NCBI RefSeq assembly: GCF_008802365.1
Contig: NZ_VZQZ01000001.1
Location: forward strand, 310,001 to 374,000
Direction: 5' to 3'
From: Oryzomonas japonica
GTDB taxonomy: Bacteria > Desulfobacterota > Desulfuromonadia > Geobacterales > Pseudopelobacteraceae
Length of the DNA: 64,000 bases
Part shown: piece after piece, positions 36,632 to 47,600 of the stretch
Numbering within the stretch: the first letter of the stretch is position 1
How the letters are laid out: each line of letters starts with the position of its first letter
Program-made: the position numbers and the translations under genes
The notes under the pieces: model-generated
Seen by the model: only the letters and a program-made list of their open reading frames with translations
What the model was told of the DNA's origin: nothing
Database searches by the model: none

Positions 36632-39292
36632 ATGACGCAGAAGTATGTGTATTTCTTTGGCAACGGCCAGGCCGAGGGCCGGGCAGAGATGAAAAATCTG
36701 TTGGGGGGCAAGGGGGCCAATCTGGCGGAAATGACCAGTATCGGCCTTCCGGTCCCCCCCGGCTTTACCATCACCACCGAGGTCTGCACCGAATTTTATA
36801 AGAACAACCAGGCATATCCCGAATCCCTGACTGCGACCGTAGCCGAAAACCTCAAAAGGGTCGAGGCGCTGATGGGGAGAAAATTCGGCGACCCCAAGAA
36901 CCCCCTGCTCGTCTCCGTCCGTTCCGGCGCCCGCGCCTCCATGCCGGGCATGATGGACACCATCCTCAATCTCGGCCTCAACGATACCACGGTTCAGGGC
37001 ATCATCGCCCAGAGCGGGGACGAACGGTTCGCCTATGACGCCTACCGCCGTTTCGTGCAGATGTATTCCGACGTGGTCATGGGCATGGAGAAGGATATCC
37101 TCGAACACCTGCTGGAACAGAAGAAGGAGCAGCGGGGCGTCCACCAGGATACGGAGCTTTTGGCCGCCGATTGGCGAGAGCTGGTCGGGGCCTTCAAGCT
37201 CAAGATCAAGGATGAGTTGGGGAAGGAATTTCCCGAAGATCCCCATGAACAGTTGTGGGGGGCCATCGGCGCCGTTTTCGGCTCGTGGATGAACCCGCGC
37301 GCCATTACCTACCGCAAGCTCAACAACATCCCCGCCGAGTGGGGTACCGCCGTGAACGTCCAGTCCATGGTGTTCGGCAATATGGGCGACGATTGCGCCA
37401 CCGGCGTGGCGTTCACCCGCGACCCCTCCACCGGCGAAAACTACTTCTTCGGCGAATTCCTGGTCAACGCCCAGGGAGAGGACGTGGTGGCGGGCATCCG
37501 CACCCCCCAGCCGATCAACCGCGTCAAGGACAAGGACGGCAAGCTACCCTCCATGGAGGAGGTCCTGCCCGAATGCTACCGGCAGTTGGCGGATATCCGC
37601 GACACCCTGGAAAAGCATTACAAGGACATGCAGGACATTGAATTCACCATCGAGAAGGGCAAGCTCTTCATGCTGCAGACCCGCAACGGCAAGCGCACCG
37701 CGCCGGCAGCCATAAAGATCGCCGTGGATATGGTGAAGGAAGGGCTGATCGACGAGAAGGAGGCGGTCCTGCGGGTCCAGCCCTCCCAGCTCGATCAGCT
37801 CCTGCACCCTTCCCTCGATCCCGCCGCCGCCAAGCAGATCATCGCCAAGGGGCTGCCGGCCTCGCCGGGCGCCGTTTCCGGCCAGGTGGTCTTCAGCGCC
37901 GATGAGGCCGAAGCCGAAGCCAAGCTAGGCAAGAAGGTGATCCTGGTGCGCATCGAGACCAGCCCCGAGGATATTCACGGCATGCACGCCGCCCAAGGCA
38001 TCCTCACCGCCCGGGGCGGTATGACCTCCCACGCGGCGGTCGTGGCCCGGGGCATGGGGAAATGCTGCGTGGCCGGCTGTGGCGATATCAAGGTGGACTA
38101 CGCCGGCGAAACCTTTACGGCCCGGGGCGGCGTGGTGGTAAAGAAGGGGGACACGATCACCCTGGATGGGTCCCGCGGCGAAGTGATGCTGGGCGCCGTG
38201 CCGACGGTCGCCCCGGCCATGACCGGCGACTTCGCCCAATTGATGGCATGGGTCGATACTTACCGCAAGCTCAGGGTCCGTGCCAATGCCGATACCCCCC
38301 ACGATGCCAAGGTCGCCCGCCAGTTCGGCGCCGAGGGAATCGGCCTGTGCCGCACCGAACATATGTTCTTTGACGCCGAGCGTATCGCGGCCGTCCGGGA
38401 GATGATCCTCTCCGAGGAGGTGGAAGGTCGCGAAAAGGCTCTGGCCAAGATTCTGCCCATGCAGAAGGGGGATTTCATCGGCCTCTTCCGCGAGATGAAG
38501 GGACTGCCGGTAACGATCCGTCTGCTGGACCCGCCGCTGCACGAGTTCCTGCCCCAGGAAGAAAAGGACCTGGAGGAGCTTTCCAAAACCATGAAGGTGC
38601 CGGTAAGCGCCCTCAGGCACAAGGTGGAGTTCCTCCACGAATTCAACCCGATGCTCGGTCATCGCGGCTGCCGCCTGGGCATCACCTTTCCCGAGATCTA
38701 CGACATGCAGGTGCGGGCCATCATGGAGGCGGCCTGCGAACTGGTCAAAAATGAGGGGTTCTCCATCGTCCCGGAGATCATGATCCCCCTGATCGCCACG
38801 GTCAAGGAGCTTCAGGTGCTCAAGCAGAACGCCGTGGCCATCTGTGACGAGGTCATCGCCCAGTACGGCGTCACGCTGGAGTACCTGATCGGCACCATGA
38901 TCGAGTTGCCCCGCGCGGCGCTGACCGCCGACGAGATCGCCGGCGAGGCCGAATTCTTCTCCTTCGGCACCAACGACCTGACCCAGACCACCTTTGGTCT
39001 TTCCCGGGACGATGCCGGTAAATTCCTGCCGTTCTACGTGGACCACGGTATCCTGGCGGAGGATCCTTTTGTGTCGCTGGACCAGAACGGCGTCGGCCAA
39101 CTGGTCAAAATTGCGGTGGAGAAGGGGCGCGCCACCCGCCCGAAGATCAAGCTGGGCATTTGCGGCGAGCATGGCGGCGACCCGTCATCGGTCATCTTCT
39201 GCCACAAGGCCGGGCTGGACTACGTCTCCTGCTCCCCCTTCCGGGTACCCATCGCCCGGCTGGCAGCGGCCCACGCGGCCCTGGCCCCCTGA
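36632..39292 (+). CDS. ppdK: Pyruvate, phosphate dikinase
   Basis: An 886-residue enzyme interconverting pyruvate, ATP and phosphate with PEP, AMP and PPi. The N-terminal ATP-grasp domain starts [10 protein letters not shown]. The phospho-histidine lies in [18 protein letters not shown] near residue 460. The C-terminal PEP-binding barrel has LGHRGCRLG and [13 protein letters not shown]. It supports gluconeogenic PEP formation. GGAGG precedes the ATG. Confidence 0.97.
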   Translation: MTQKYVYFFGNGQAEGRAEMKNLLGGKGANLAEMTSIGLPVPPGFTITTEVCTEFYKNNQAYPESLTATVAENLKRVEALMGRKFGDPKNPLLVSVRSGARASMPGMMDTILNLGLNDTTVQGIIAQSGDERFAYDAYRRFVQMYSDVVMGMEKDILEHLLEQKKEQRGVHQDTELLAADWRELVGAFKLKIKDELGKEFPEDPHEQLWGAIGAVFGSWMNPRAITYRKLNNIPAEWGTAVNVQSMVFGNMGDDCATGVAFTRDPSTGENYFFGEFLVNAQGEDVVAGIRTPQPINRVKDKDGKLPSMEEVLPECYRQLADIRDTLEKHYKDMQDIEFTIEKGKLFMLQTRNGKRTAPAAIKIAVDMVKEGLIDEKEAVLRVQPSQLDQLLHPSLDPAAAKQIIAKGLPASPGAVSGQVVFSADEAEAEAKLGKKVILVRIETSPEDIHGMHAAQGILTARGGMTSHAAVVARGMGKCCVAGCGDIKVDYAGETFTARGGVVVKKGDTITLDGSRGEVMLGAVPTVAPAMTGDFAQLMAWVDTYRKLRVRANADTPHDAKVARQFGAEGIGLCRTEHMFFDAERIAAVREMILSEEVEGREKALAKILPMQKGDFIGLFREMKGLPVTIRLLDPPLHEFLPQEEKDLEELSKTMKVPVSALRHKVEFLHEFNPMLGHRGCRLGITFPEIYDMQVRAIMEAACELVKNEGFSIVPEIMIPLIATVKELQVLKQNAVAICDEVIAQYGVTLEYLIGTMIELPRAALTADEIAGEAEFFSFGTNDLTQTTFGLSRDDAGKFLPFYVDHGILAEDPFVSLDQNGVGQLVKIAVEKGRATRPKIKLGICGEHGGDPSSVIFCHKAGLDYVSCSPFRVPIARLAAAHAALAP

Positions 39293-39317
39293 TCCCGCTT
39301 CCCCGCAACAGAGCCTG

Positions 39318-39364
39318 ATTACGAAGGCCCCCCGGAATAGTTCTTTCCGGGGGGCCTTCGTAAT
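39318..39364. terminator. Strong hairpin after ppdK
   Basis: A perfect 20-bp stem starts ATTACGAAGGCCCCCC at 39318 and closes with its complement ending at 39364, around a 7-nt loop. No long T-run follows, but the strength and position make termination likely. It may also act on transcripts from the right. Confidence 0.8.
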
Positions 39365-39516
39365 TCCTTACCAGCGTTGTTGGGACTCAACGTTTTAACG
39401 CACCGAATATGCGGGTAATTATTTTAAATTACTCCTCTTTTAGATATCGGCTCCGTTTCCATTCCTGGCTCGTGGCAGAACTGCTCGAAAAGTGGTTGCC
39501 ACAGGTATAAACGTGG

Positions 39517-40698
39517 CTAGGAAAGTTTAAAACGGTTCACCATCTGCTGGAGCTCCGCGGCCGACGTGGCCAGGCCGGAGGCGGCCGACTCCGTCTGCTC
39601 CGCCCCGGAGGCGGCCTCGCTGATGACGCGGGTAATGAGATGCATGTTCTCGGTTATGGCCGAGGTGGTTGTGGACTGGCCGGTGGCGGCGGTCGACACC
39701 TGGGACACCTGGCCGTGGAGGACGCCGATCTGACGGAGGATTGCGCCAATGGCCTCGCACGAGTGGCGTACCCCTTCGCCACCTTCGCGTACGCTGCCTG
39801 AGCTCTGCTCCATGGAAGAGACCACGTTTCCGACATCCTTCTGAAGAGCGTCAATAATGGTCTGGATCTCGCGGGTCGCCGACGTGGTCCGCTCGGCGAG
39901 GCTGCGCACCTCGTCGGCGACCACCGCGAATCCGCGTCCCTGCTCGCCTGCCCGCGCCGCTTCAATGGCTGCGTTCAGGGCCAGCAGGTTGGTCTGGTCG
40001 GCGATGTCACCGATGGTGGCCAGGATGTCGCCGATGCGCGTTGAATTGTCCCCCAGGGATTTTACCGCCTCGGTGGTCTCGGTGATTACCCCCTCGATGG
40101 CCCCCATGGTTCCGGACATGCCGGAAATGATCTGTTCCCCCTCTCGTGACACCTGCTCCGCCTCCCTGGCCATGTCGGACATTTCGAGGCATCTGGTGGA
40201 TATGTCCGTGCTCGCGGTCGCCAGGTTATCGACCGCGGCGCTGACCGAGGCAGCCTGGGTGGCGGCGCTTTCGGTGCCGTCGGCGATGGTTGCGGAGGTC
40301 TGCCGCAACTGCTCCGAGGAAGCGGCGATCTGGCCCGACGTCGTCTGGATCCCCATGACGATTCCCCGCATTGAGTGCTGAAGTTCCCGAAGGGAACGCA
40401 GTATGGCGCTCACCTCATTGTTGCGTTTGATCTGGATATCCCGCTGCAGGTCGCCGGTGGCCATTTCCTTGAGATAGCCAATGGTCCTGTTGATGGGCGA
40501 GGTGATGGACCAGATGTTGATCCCACTGAACAGGGTGCCGAGAATGGTGAAGAGTATGACGGCCAGGGATGTGGCCGAGAGGGATTGGGTCTGGCCGACC
40601 GCTCCGGCTGCGATGATGCAGAAACTGTAGCATATGCAGAGGATGATGATGCGGACGCGGATGGTCAGGTTAAGATACATGTTCCAGAGAGTTTTCAT
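39517..40698 (-). CDS. Methyl-accepting chemotaxis protein without periplasmic sensor
   Basis: A 393-residue chemoreceptor. Two hydrophobic helices near residues 10-35 and 40-65 are separated by only a few residues, so there is no periplasmic ligand domain. A HAMP segment ([19 protein letters not shown]) follows, then the long signalling coiled coil with the hairpin tip [31 protein letters not shown]-type sequence. It probably senses membrane or cytoplasmic state. GGGGAAG precedes the ATG at 40698. The long frame upstream of that start is not needed. Confidence 0.9.
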   Translation of the reverse strand: MKTLWNMYLNLTIRVRIIILCICYSFCIIAAGAVGQTQSLSATSLAVILFTILGTLFSGINIWSITSPINRTIGYLKEMATGDLQRDIQIKRNNEVSAILRSLRELQHSMRGIVMGIQTTSGQIAASSEQLRQTSATIADGTESAATQAASVSAAVDNLATASTDISTRCLEMSDMAREAEQVSREGEQIISGMSGTMGAIEGVITETTEAVKSLGDNSTRIGDILATIGDIADQTNLLALNAAIEAARAGEQGRGFAVVADEVRSLAERTTSATREIQTIIDALQKDVGNVVSSMEQSSGSVREGGEGVRHSCEAIGAILRQIGVLHGQVSQVSTAATGQSTTTSAITENMHLITRVISEAASGAEQTESAASGLATSAAELQQMVNRFKLS

Positions 40699-40818
40699 TG
40701 AACTTCCCCATTCTGTGCAATGTTTGGACCGCGAGCCGGCAAACCATCGGCTCAGAGACGACAAGCCACAGGTCCGGATGATGCGATATCAGCCCCTGTT
40801 GGAGAAATCGCTTCGCGA

Positions 40819-41367
40819 TTACTCCTCGCCGAACACCAGGGCGCTAAAGATGTAGATGTCGCACTCCTTCTGCCAGGCGTTCTCGGGCAGACCGGCTTTG
40901 ATGCAGGTATGTTTCAGGAAGGTGTCACGATCCCAGCCGTATTCGGTGGCCACCTGGGGGAGCAAAACACCCCGGTAGCTGTCCTTGACGATATAGATGC
41001 CGTGCTTTCCCACCTGAATCTGATCAACCGATGTGATCTTCTCCAGGGGGGAGAGCACCGATATCTCAAGGTTAAAATCGTCCAGGTCCTGGGACTTCAT
41101 GGGGTAGAAACGCGGATCGCGGGTTGCGGCCGACACGGCCATCTCCTGTACCAGGCTGTAGAGCGGCTTGTCCGAGACAAAGTTGCCGATGCAGCCTCGC
41201 AGGCGCTCGTGCTGTTTGATGGTCACGAAACAGCCGTTTTCGCAGGCGAGTCCTTTCGAGGTGGTCCCGACAGGGGGGATCTGCCCGGTGGCGACATAGG
41301 CAACGATGGTGTTGCGGGCAATCTTCAGCAGTTCCTTCTGTTCCTTTTTGGTCAAGAGTTCCGCCAT
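40819..41367 (-). CDS. amrA: AMMECR1-domain protein (AmmeMemoRadiSam protein A)
   Basis: A 182-residue AMMECR1 protein. The conserved core LRGCIGNF is near residue 58, with RDPRFYPM near 88 and TFLKHTCIKAGLP near the end. The usual partners in this system are a MEMO1-like protein and a radical SAM enzyme; neither is in the window. AGGAGG lies upstream. It begins 8 bp after the peptide deformylase stop, so the two are cotranscribed. Confidence 0.88.
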   Translation of the reverse strand: MAELLTKKEQKELLKIARNTIVAYVATGQIPPVGTTSKGLACENGCFVTIKQHERLRGCIGNFVSDKPLYSLVQEMAVSAATRDPRFYPMKSQDLDDFNLEISVLSPLEKITSVDQIQVGKHGIYIVKDSYRGVLLPQVATEYGWDRDTFLKHTCIKAGLPENAWQKECDIYIFSALVFGEE

Positions 41368-41375
41368 AACGCCTC

Positions 41376-41882
41376 CTACCTGTAGTTCTTGCGTCGGAAC
41401 AGCCCGGTCTTCAGGCTGACGATCCGGTCCAGAAATAGGATGCCGTCCAGGTGGTCCATTTCGTGCTGGATGGCCACCGCCTCGAATCCGGTTGCGGTGA
41501 AAATCCGTTCCGTTCCGTCCGGTTCGTCGTACCTGACCGTGATCTCGGTGGCCCGTTCCACATCCCCGGTATAGTCCGGCACGCTCATGCATCCCTCGCG
41601 CATGACGGCCGTTCCGCTCCGGGCCGTAATCTCCGGGTTGATCATGCACAGTTGGCCGTGGTTGTTGTCCTTGCCGTGCCGGCTGGCCGACACGTCCACC
41701 ACGCAGACCCGTAGGGTGACGCCGATCTGGGGCGCTGCCACTCCCACCGATCCCGGTCCCTCGCGCATGGTGTCGAGCAGATCCCGGATCAGGTCATGTA
41801 TCGCGTTGTCAATGGTTGTAACCCGGTGGCAGAGCTTCTTAAGCACCGGGTGAGGATAGCGCAGAATAGGTTGAGTTGCCAT
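41376..41882 (-). CDS. def: Peptide deformylase (second of two)
   Basis: A 168-residue deformylase with all motifs: SVGVAAPQIG near residue 46, REGCMSVPD near 96 with the metal-binding cysteine, and QHEMDHLDG near 138. It differs clearly from the copy at 15068 and keeps the common N terminus (ILRYPHPVLKK). The upstream ACT-domain gene ends 3 bp before it. Confidence 0.94.
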   Translation of the reverse strand: MATQPILRYPHPVLKKLCHRVTTIDNAIHDLIRDLLDTMREGPGSVGVAAPQIGVTLRVCVVDVSASRHGKDNNHGQLCMINPEITARSGTAVMREGCMSVPDYTGDVERATEITVRYDEPDGTERIFTATGFEAVAIQHEMDHLDGILFLDRIVSLKTGLFRRKNYR

Positions 41883-41885
41883 ATG

Positions 41886-42446
41886 TCAGAAGGCCACCGG
41901 CGTAACCACCCGCACGCCGATTTCCACGTTCAGCTCCTTTTTCAGATCTCCCAGCAGCGCTTCAAGCTCTTCCGGGGTTTGCCCGTCCGGCAGGGCCGCT
42001 TCCAGCATCATCACGTAGACCGGCTCGTCGTCCGTGCCGATCAGTTTGGTATTCAGGTCCGTGATATTGACGCCCCGCTCCGCCAGCTCCTGGGTCACCC
42101 GGTAGACGATGCCCGGCTGGTCGGCTCCGTAGACCGAGATCAGGCAAATCTCCCCCGGGGGTTCCAGACGGGCGATCTCGTCGGCCTGGAGGGTGCGTAC
42201 GGCCAGGGACATGCCGAGCCCGTCGCAGACCGGCTTCAGTTCGTCGTAGAGGCGGCTCTTGCTGAACGGCTTTACATGGGATACGATCAGGATCACGGCA
42301 AACTCGCCGGCCAGCATGGTGCAACTGGAGTCGGCGAGGTTGCACCCCAGGCGGAAGAGCGCTGCGGCAATGCCGGAAACGATGCCGGTGCGGTCCTTGC
42401 CGACAACGGATACGGCATAATGCAGGATGTCAGGCTGCGGTGTCAT
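41886..42446 (-). CDS. ACT-domain regulator, GcvR-like
   Basis: A 186-residue protein of two ACT domains, residues about 10-85 and 100-180. The first has SVVGKDRTGIVSGIAAAL and the second SVYGADQPGIVYRVTQEL, as in GcvR-type regulators of the glycine cleavage system. It probably binds an amino acid and controls another protein. It heads a unit with def and amrA. The start at 42446 follows GGGGG; ATGs further upstream are possible. Confidence 0.8.
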   Translation of the reverse strand: MTPQPDILHYAVSVVGKDRTGIVSGIAAALFRLGCNLADSSCTMLAGEFAVILIVSHVKPFSKSRLYDELKPVCDGLGMSLAVRTLQADEIARLEPPGEICLISVYGADQPGIVYRVTQELAERGVNITDLNTKLIGTDDEPVYVMMLEAALPDGQTPEELEALLGDLKKELNVEIGVRVVTPVAF

Positions 42447-42559
42447 ATAACCCCCACGGGATTCGGTCATGGTCTTCGTGACGGAATCGGATTTGGTCTG
42501 CACAAGAAAGAAAATCCAAGTATAATATTTTATCCCTCATATCAGGAAGGAAAATCTCC

Positions 42560-44572
42560 ATGAACCCCAACATTGTTCGTTCCGTCTGTCCCTACGACTG
42601 CCCCGACGCCTGCGGTTTGCTGGTGGAGGTGGAGGATGGCCGTGCCGTGCGTGTTGCCGGCGACCCCGACCACCCCATGACCCGCGGCCTGCTCTGCCCC
42701 AAGATGCATCACTACGAGCGTACGGTCCACTCGCCGCGTCGTCTGACAACCCCGCTGATGCGCACCGGTCCCAAGGGGGAGGGACGCTTCGAACCTGTTT
42801 CGTGGCCGGAGGCGATCGAGCGCATCTGCTCCTGCTGGAAGGGGCTGATCGCCAGCTACGGGGGAGAATGCGTCCTCCCCTATTCCTATGCCGGCACCAT
42901 GGGACTGGTGCAGAGGAACAGCGGGCACCCCTTCTTCCACAAACTGGGGGCCTCGCGTCTGGAACGGACCATCTGCTCGCCGGCCAAGGATGCGGGGTGG
43001 AAGGCGATCATGGGGGATACCCCGGCCATGGAGCCGGGGGAGATGGAACAGAGCGACCTGGTGATCCTGTGGGGAATCAACGCCAGCGCCACCAGCATCC
43101 ACGCCATGCGGGACGTCCAGGCGGCGCGGCGGCGCGGCGCCCGGGTGTGGGCCATCGACACCTACCGCACCCCGACCTGCGAGGCTGTGGACGAGGCCTT
43201 TATCGTGCGTCCCGGCGGCGACGGCGCCCTGGCCCTGGGGATGATGCACGTCATGGTCCGTGAAGGCCTGGCGGACCATGACTTTATCCGGGATAACGTG
43301 CTCGGCTTCGAGGAGTTCGCCGAAAAGGTGCTCCCCGAGTGCGCCCCGGAGCGGATGTCCGAGGCCTGCGGCCTTCCCGCCGGTGTCATCGAACGGCTGG
43401 CGCGGGAATTTGCAACGGCAAAGGCCCCCTTTGTCCGCCTGGGGAGCGGCCTCTCCCGCTACGGCAACGGCGCCATGACCGTCCGCACCATCGCCTGCCT
43501 CCCCGCCGTCAGTGGGGCATGGCAGCGCCCCGGAGGCGGCGTGTTCCCCGGTACCTCCACCGGGGGCGCCTTTCCTCTGCACCGGATCACGCGGGAGGAG
43601 TTCATGGAACGGCCGACCCGCCTGGTGAGCATGAATCAACTGGGGCATGCGCTGACCGAACTGGACGACCCGCCCGTCATGTCCCTCTACGTCTATCACT
43701 CCAATCCGGCCGCCGTGACCCCCGACCAGAACGCCGTCATCAGGGGGCTGGAGCGCAACGACCTGTTTACGGTAGTGCACGAGCGCTTCCTGACCGATAC
43801 GGCCCGCTATGCCGACATCGTCCTGCCGGCCACCTCATCCCTGGAGCAGCCGGACCTGTACCGCTGTTACGGCGGCTACCACAGCCAGCGTTGCAGCGCA
43901 GCCATCCCTCCGGTGGGGGAGGCCAAATCCAACTGGGAGGTGTTTTCGCTCCTGGCTGCGGGCATGGGATGGGACGAGCCCTTTTTCCGGCAGTCTGCCG
44001 ACGATCTGGTGGAGCAGTTGCTGGATTTCGACACCTCCTGGCGGGATCGGGAGACGACCCAACGCCTGCGCCAGGGGGAGACGGTGCCGCTGACGCCCCC
44101 CTCAAACTCCAAAGGGGACTGGAAGACCCCCTCCGGCAAGATCGAGATCTTGAACATCCGGGAGCCGGAGCCCCTGCCGTGCCTGCTCCCCACCCATGCC
44201 GCAGGGGACGGCTTTCCCCTGCGCCTGCAGCCGGCAACCACCCCCTATGCCCTCAATTCCAGCTTTTACGAGCAGGACGACCTGCGGGAGAGACAGGTGC
44301 CCATGGCCCTGAGGATGCACCCGCTGGATGCGGCTGAGCGGGGGCTGGCGGACGGCCAGCGGGTGATCGCCTACAACTCCCTCGGAGAGGTGCTGTTTGT
44401 CCTGGGGGTCACGGAATGGGTCCCGGCGGGGACCGTGGTCACGGAAGGGGTCTGGTGGCGGGAATTCCGCCCCGGCGAACGGGGGGTAAACGCCCTGACG
44501 TCGCAACGTCTGACCGACGGCGGAAGGGGGAGCACGTTGTACGATGTGGCGGTGGAGGTGCGGGGGGCGTAA
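42560..44572 (+). CDS. Molybdopterin oxidoreductase
   Basis: A 670-residue enzyme of the DMSO-reductase superfamily. The N-terminal cluster motif is CPYDCPDAC with a later cysteine in LLCPK, binding a 4Fe-4S cluster. ERTICSPAKDAG near residue 137 is where a metal-ligand Cys or Sec would fall. The molybdopterin-binding C-terminal domain starts near residue 555. There is no Tat signal, so it is cytoplasmic. No electron-transfer subunits are adjacent, so the substrate is unknown. AAGGAA precedes the ATG. Confidence 0.88.
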   Translation: MNPNIVRSVCPYDCPDACGLLVEVEDGRAVRVAGDPDHPMTRGLLCPKMHHYERTVHSPRRLTTPLMRTGPKGEGRFEPVSWPEAIERICSCWKGLIASYGGECVLPYSYAGTMGLVQRNSGHPFFHKLGASRLERTICSPAKDAGWKAIMGDTPAMEPGEMEQSDLVILWGINASATSIHAMRDVQAARRRGARVWAIDTYRTPTCEAVDEAFIVRPGGDGALALGMMHVMVREGLADHDFIRDNVLGFEEFAEKVLPECAPERMSEACGLPAGVIERLAREFATAKAPFVRLGSGLSRYGNGAMTVRTIACLPAVSGAWQRPGGGVFPGTSTGGAFPLHRITREEFMERPTRLVSMNQLGHALTELDDPPVMSLYVYHSNPAAVTPDQNAVIRGLERNDLFTVVHERFLTDTARYADIVLPATSSLEQPDLYRCYGGYHSQRCSAAIPPVGEAKSNWEVFSLLAAGMGWDEPFFRQSADDLVEQLLDFDTSWRDRETTQRLRQGETVPLTPPSNSKGDWKTPSGKIEILNIREPEPLPCLLPTHAAGDGFPLRLQPATTPYALNSSFYEQDDLRERQVPMALRMHPLDAAERGLADGQRVIAYNSLGEVLFVLGVTEWVPAGTVVTEGVWWREFRPGERGVNALTSQRLTDGGRGSTLYDVAVEVRGA

Positions 44573-44573
44573 C

Positions 44574-44651
44574 CCCCCTCATCCGCCCCTCCGGGGCACC
44601 TTCTCCCTCAGGGAGAAGGGTGTGAATGTTTCCCTCGCCCACCGGGAGAGG
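44574..44651. repeat. 78-bp direct repeat, left copy, flanking the STAND gene
   Basis: It begins CCCCCTCATCCGCCCC and ends CACCGGGAGAGG. It matches 49507-49584 in 77 of 78 positions; the single difference is CTCAGGG versus CTGAGGG. An inner hairpin CCTTCTCCCT/AGGGAGAAGG could end the convergent transcripts. It begins one base after the stop of the molybdopterin oxidoreductase gene. Confidence 0.92.
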
Positions 44652-44656
44652 TTTAG

Positions 44657-47600
44657 CTATATCTGTCTCAACTTCAGCGTTCGATCAAGCCAAGCTGTCT
44701 GAACATGGCCATACATTCCCAGATATGCAAGTCCGTACAAGTCAACCCATGAACTTGGGTCATCATGTGGCAGCGACAAATTCAAAAAAACTCTGCGCTC
44801 GCCACGCAACAACCAAATAAGTTTATAGCCCGACTCCATGAGTAATCTCTGGAGTGGGTCCAAACGCGCCATAAGGGCGTCTTTTCCCAATATCCACCCT
44901 GCGAGTCCAAAAATTATTTCACCGTTTTTATGCATAACACCCCGCCGAAGATCAAGCTCAAGCTGCCACTCACGAATTAGCCGAGGCCAAGGCATTACTA
45001 CTGGCCCATGGGAATCTCGACGGTCTGAATCTCCGCATTCTCCTACAAAATGCATCCATGGGACAGGAAACCAGTCTCTCCAGTGGCTATCAGACGTGTC
45101 AATAAAGCCTTCTGCAAACGCGCCCTCAAGAACACTCCAGGCAGGTAATTCTGTATCCCTGGCGCACGGTAAATCGACGCGGCCAATTTCTCGGAAATGC
45201 TTCAAAAATTCTGGTTCTCCCAGCAGTTCCAAAAGGTTCGGGAAGTCACTGTTGAGAATAAGGCGCGGTGAAATTTGCCACCAAATATCAGCATGAAATT
45301 TTTTGTTTACTCCCCATTGACCAGGTGCAAAGCTTTCCTCCCAAATGTGCTCTGCAGCAACTCGTATCCATGGGCCATTACTCCATTCTTTGGGCAATTC
45401 CGGTATCCATGAAATAATATCTGTAGGAGGAAGATCATGGCTCAAAGACTCTCCCCATGCTTTGATACTATCTGGCTTAGGCAAAGGCCATTTGGGAAGG
45501 TTTGGCAACGCCCAAAAATCTGTTTTTTCTTCAGATCTATGTTGGGTTGAAGTGCTGTTTATCCAGCGGGATGGATCATATAGGTCAATATAGCTGAGTT
45601 GGGCTGGACTATCATATTCTATAGTTTCTCCATTCCCGTCACCTATCATTTCAAAGTTATCAGCCATAAACGCCAGCATCGTAAACCAACTTATCCACTG
45701 ATATTTCTTCCCAATACGCTCCGTACGGCCATGATGAGAAATTCTTCCATATTCTTCCGTATAATGTCCCGTATCGAAGTTATTGAACCTCTCGGAAGTC
45801 CAACCGAGATTGAGGCAATTCCATGCGACAAAACGTCCGGCAAGGGCTAAATCGAAACTACTTTGCTTAGCAGGGGTCGGAATGTCTCGTTCCGAGACAA
45901 TGTATGGCCTTGGGACTTCTCTTGTAGTCGCTTTGGGTATAGAACTAAATGGAGCTGAGCCCCAGTTCCCCCCCATTACATAGCGGAAGAAGTCCCAATC
46001 AGTGGCCGAATGTACAATTCGACCAAATCCCAGAGAATCGTTCAGAGCCTTTATTCCTGCCTTGTCCGGGACTTCGCTGAGGAGGAGTGTACTCTGATAG
46101 GGAGGGCGAACTATATTGACGTCTAATCCAGGCAAGCATCCCCGTTCGAACACTCTTTCAACAATCTTTCGAGCGTAATGACGTATAGTTACATGGCACC
46201 AGCGTGTACTGCCTCTAGGGAAGATATCGTGCAGTATCCTTTGGGCTACAAACGTTGCAGCATCCCGGGAGTGATCATCAATTACCATGCCCCATATTGC
46301 TATCAAAACGGCTTCCACAACATAGGCATCGTTGGCTGACAAAAAATCCGGCAGAAAGTCTTGAACAATCTTCGGGCATGCAGTTACCACACGGGTTAAT
46401 CCCTGGATTGCCTTTTCTCGCATTCCTGGATGCGATGTCGCCGAGAACCAGGCAAGAATTTGTGCCACTGGCAAAGCAATTTCAGAGCGTAGCCCTTCTA
46501 GGTTGGCTTCGACAGCCCATCGCATTAACAAGTTGAGCGTTGAATCATCGTTTTGATAAAGCGGTATGAGGTGTATTGTCCAACAGGCATCCCGGGCACC
46601 AGGGGATTCCTGCGTAAGTAACCATGGATGCAACAGTTTGCCCATGGCAAAAGGATGCTCTGGAATTAAGGAAAACGTTAATATCTCGTCGATTTCAACG
46701 TATTCTATCCTCTTCCCACTCCATGTTTGCCAAAATTCCCATAATTCTTTTGGCGTGGCGGCAAATTCTTCTGAACTATTTCGCCAACGCAGGCTATCGG
46801 TAAATGCATCACTCAACTCTCCGCAAATTTTATTTTTGCGTCCTGCAAAAAGACCAGGAAGCTCGCAGCCGATTTGCCGTGGGACAGTGAGGCAAAAGGC
46901 GCGTAATAAGCCTGTACGGCGATAATATAATGGGCTTTCGCCCCATTCAGGATCAATTAATGGGTATAGCTTGCCGTCCTGTAAGGTGGCTGTTGTGAAG
47001 GCTTCGCGCTTTGCTTCTGCCGTGACTAACCCCTTAAATAAGTCTGTAATTAGTGTGTCTGCAAGGAACGTATCGCTTAACCGCTCATAGGCAAAATCAA
47101 TTATCTCTTCGTGGTTATTTTCAACCCAGTCGGTGAGAGCGCCCGCTGAACAAAGGAAAGCAATCACATTGTCTACTCCACATATACGCCGTGCAATATC
47201 ATCAGCGTTTTCGCGGGATAGGGTAAAACTTCCAGATTCAAGCATTGTCTGTGCGAGTTTTATCAGGGTCCGACGAATTGGTTTTTTCCGGGATGGATCA
47301 TTTAGGATTTGTTTCTCAGCGGCATCCTTTTCCAAACGGTCAATCCACGTGTTCCAGACATCCAACCATGAAGGCCGCCAATGAAGCAGTTCGTCTTGAC
47401 CCTGTATGCTTTTGGCGAGTAATTGTACATAAAGCGGGTTGCCGAGTTCTCCAACTGGCGGTGCAATCGGAGCTTTAACACCAAAGTGAGCAAAATATTT
47501 GATTAAAGCATCTGGTTCCATTCCGACGAATCCGGGGTGCCCCTTGATTACCCATGGAGTTTCTGTCTCTTCTGGTATTTGTGGAAGCACAAAAGATAAG

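Noticed and set aside
15068-41882. Two peptide deformylases as a sign of transfer
   Set aside because: Both have complete motifs and normal base composition; two def genes are common in bacteria.
44096-44125. Possible second in-frame palindromic insertion in the molybdopterin oxidoreductase (TPPSNSKGDW)
   Set aside because: The DNA has only a short C-rich and G-rich pair and the protein region is variable in the family, so an insertion cannot be shown.
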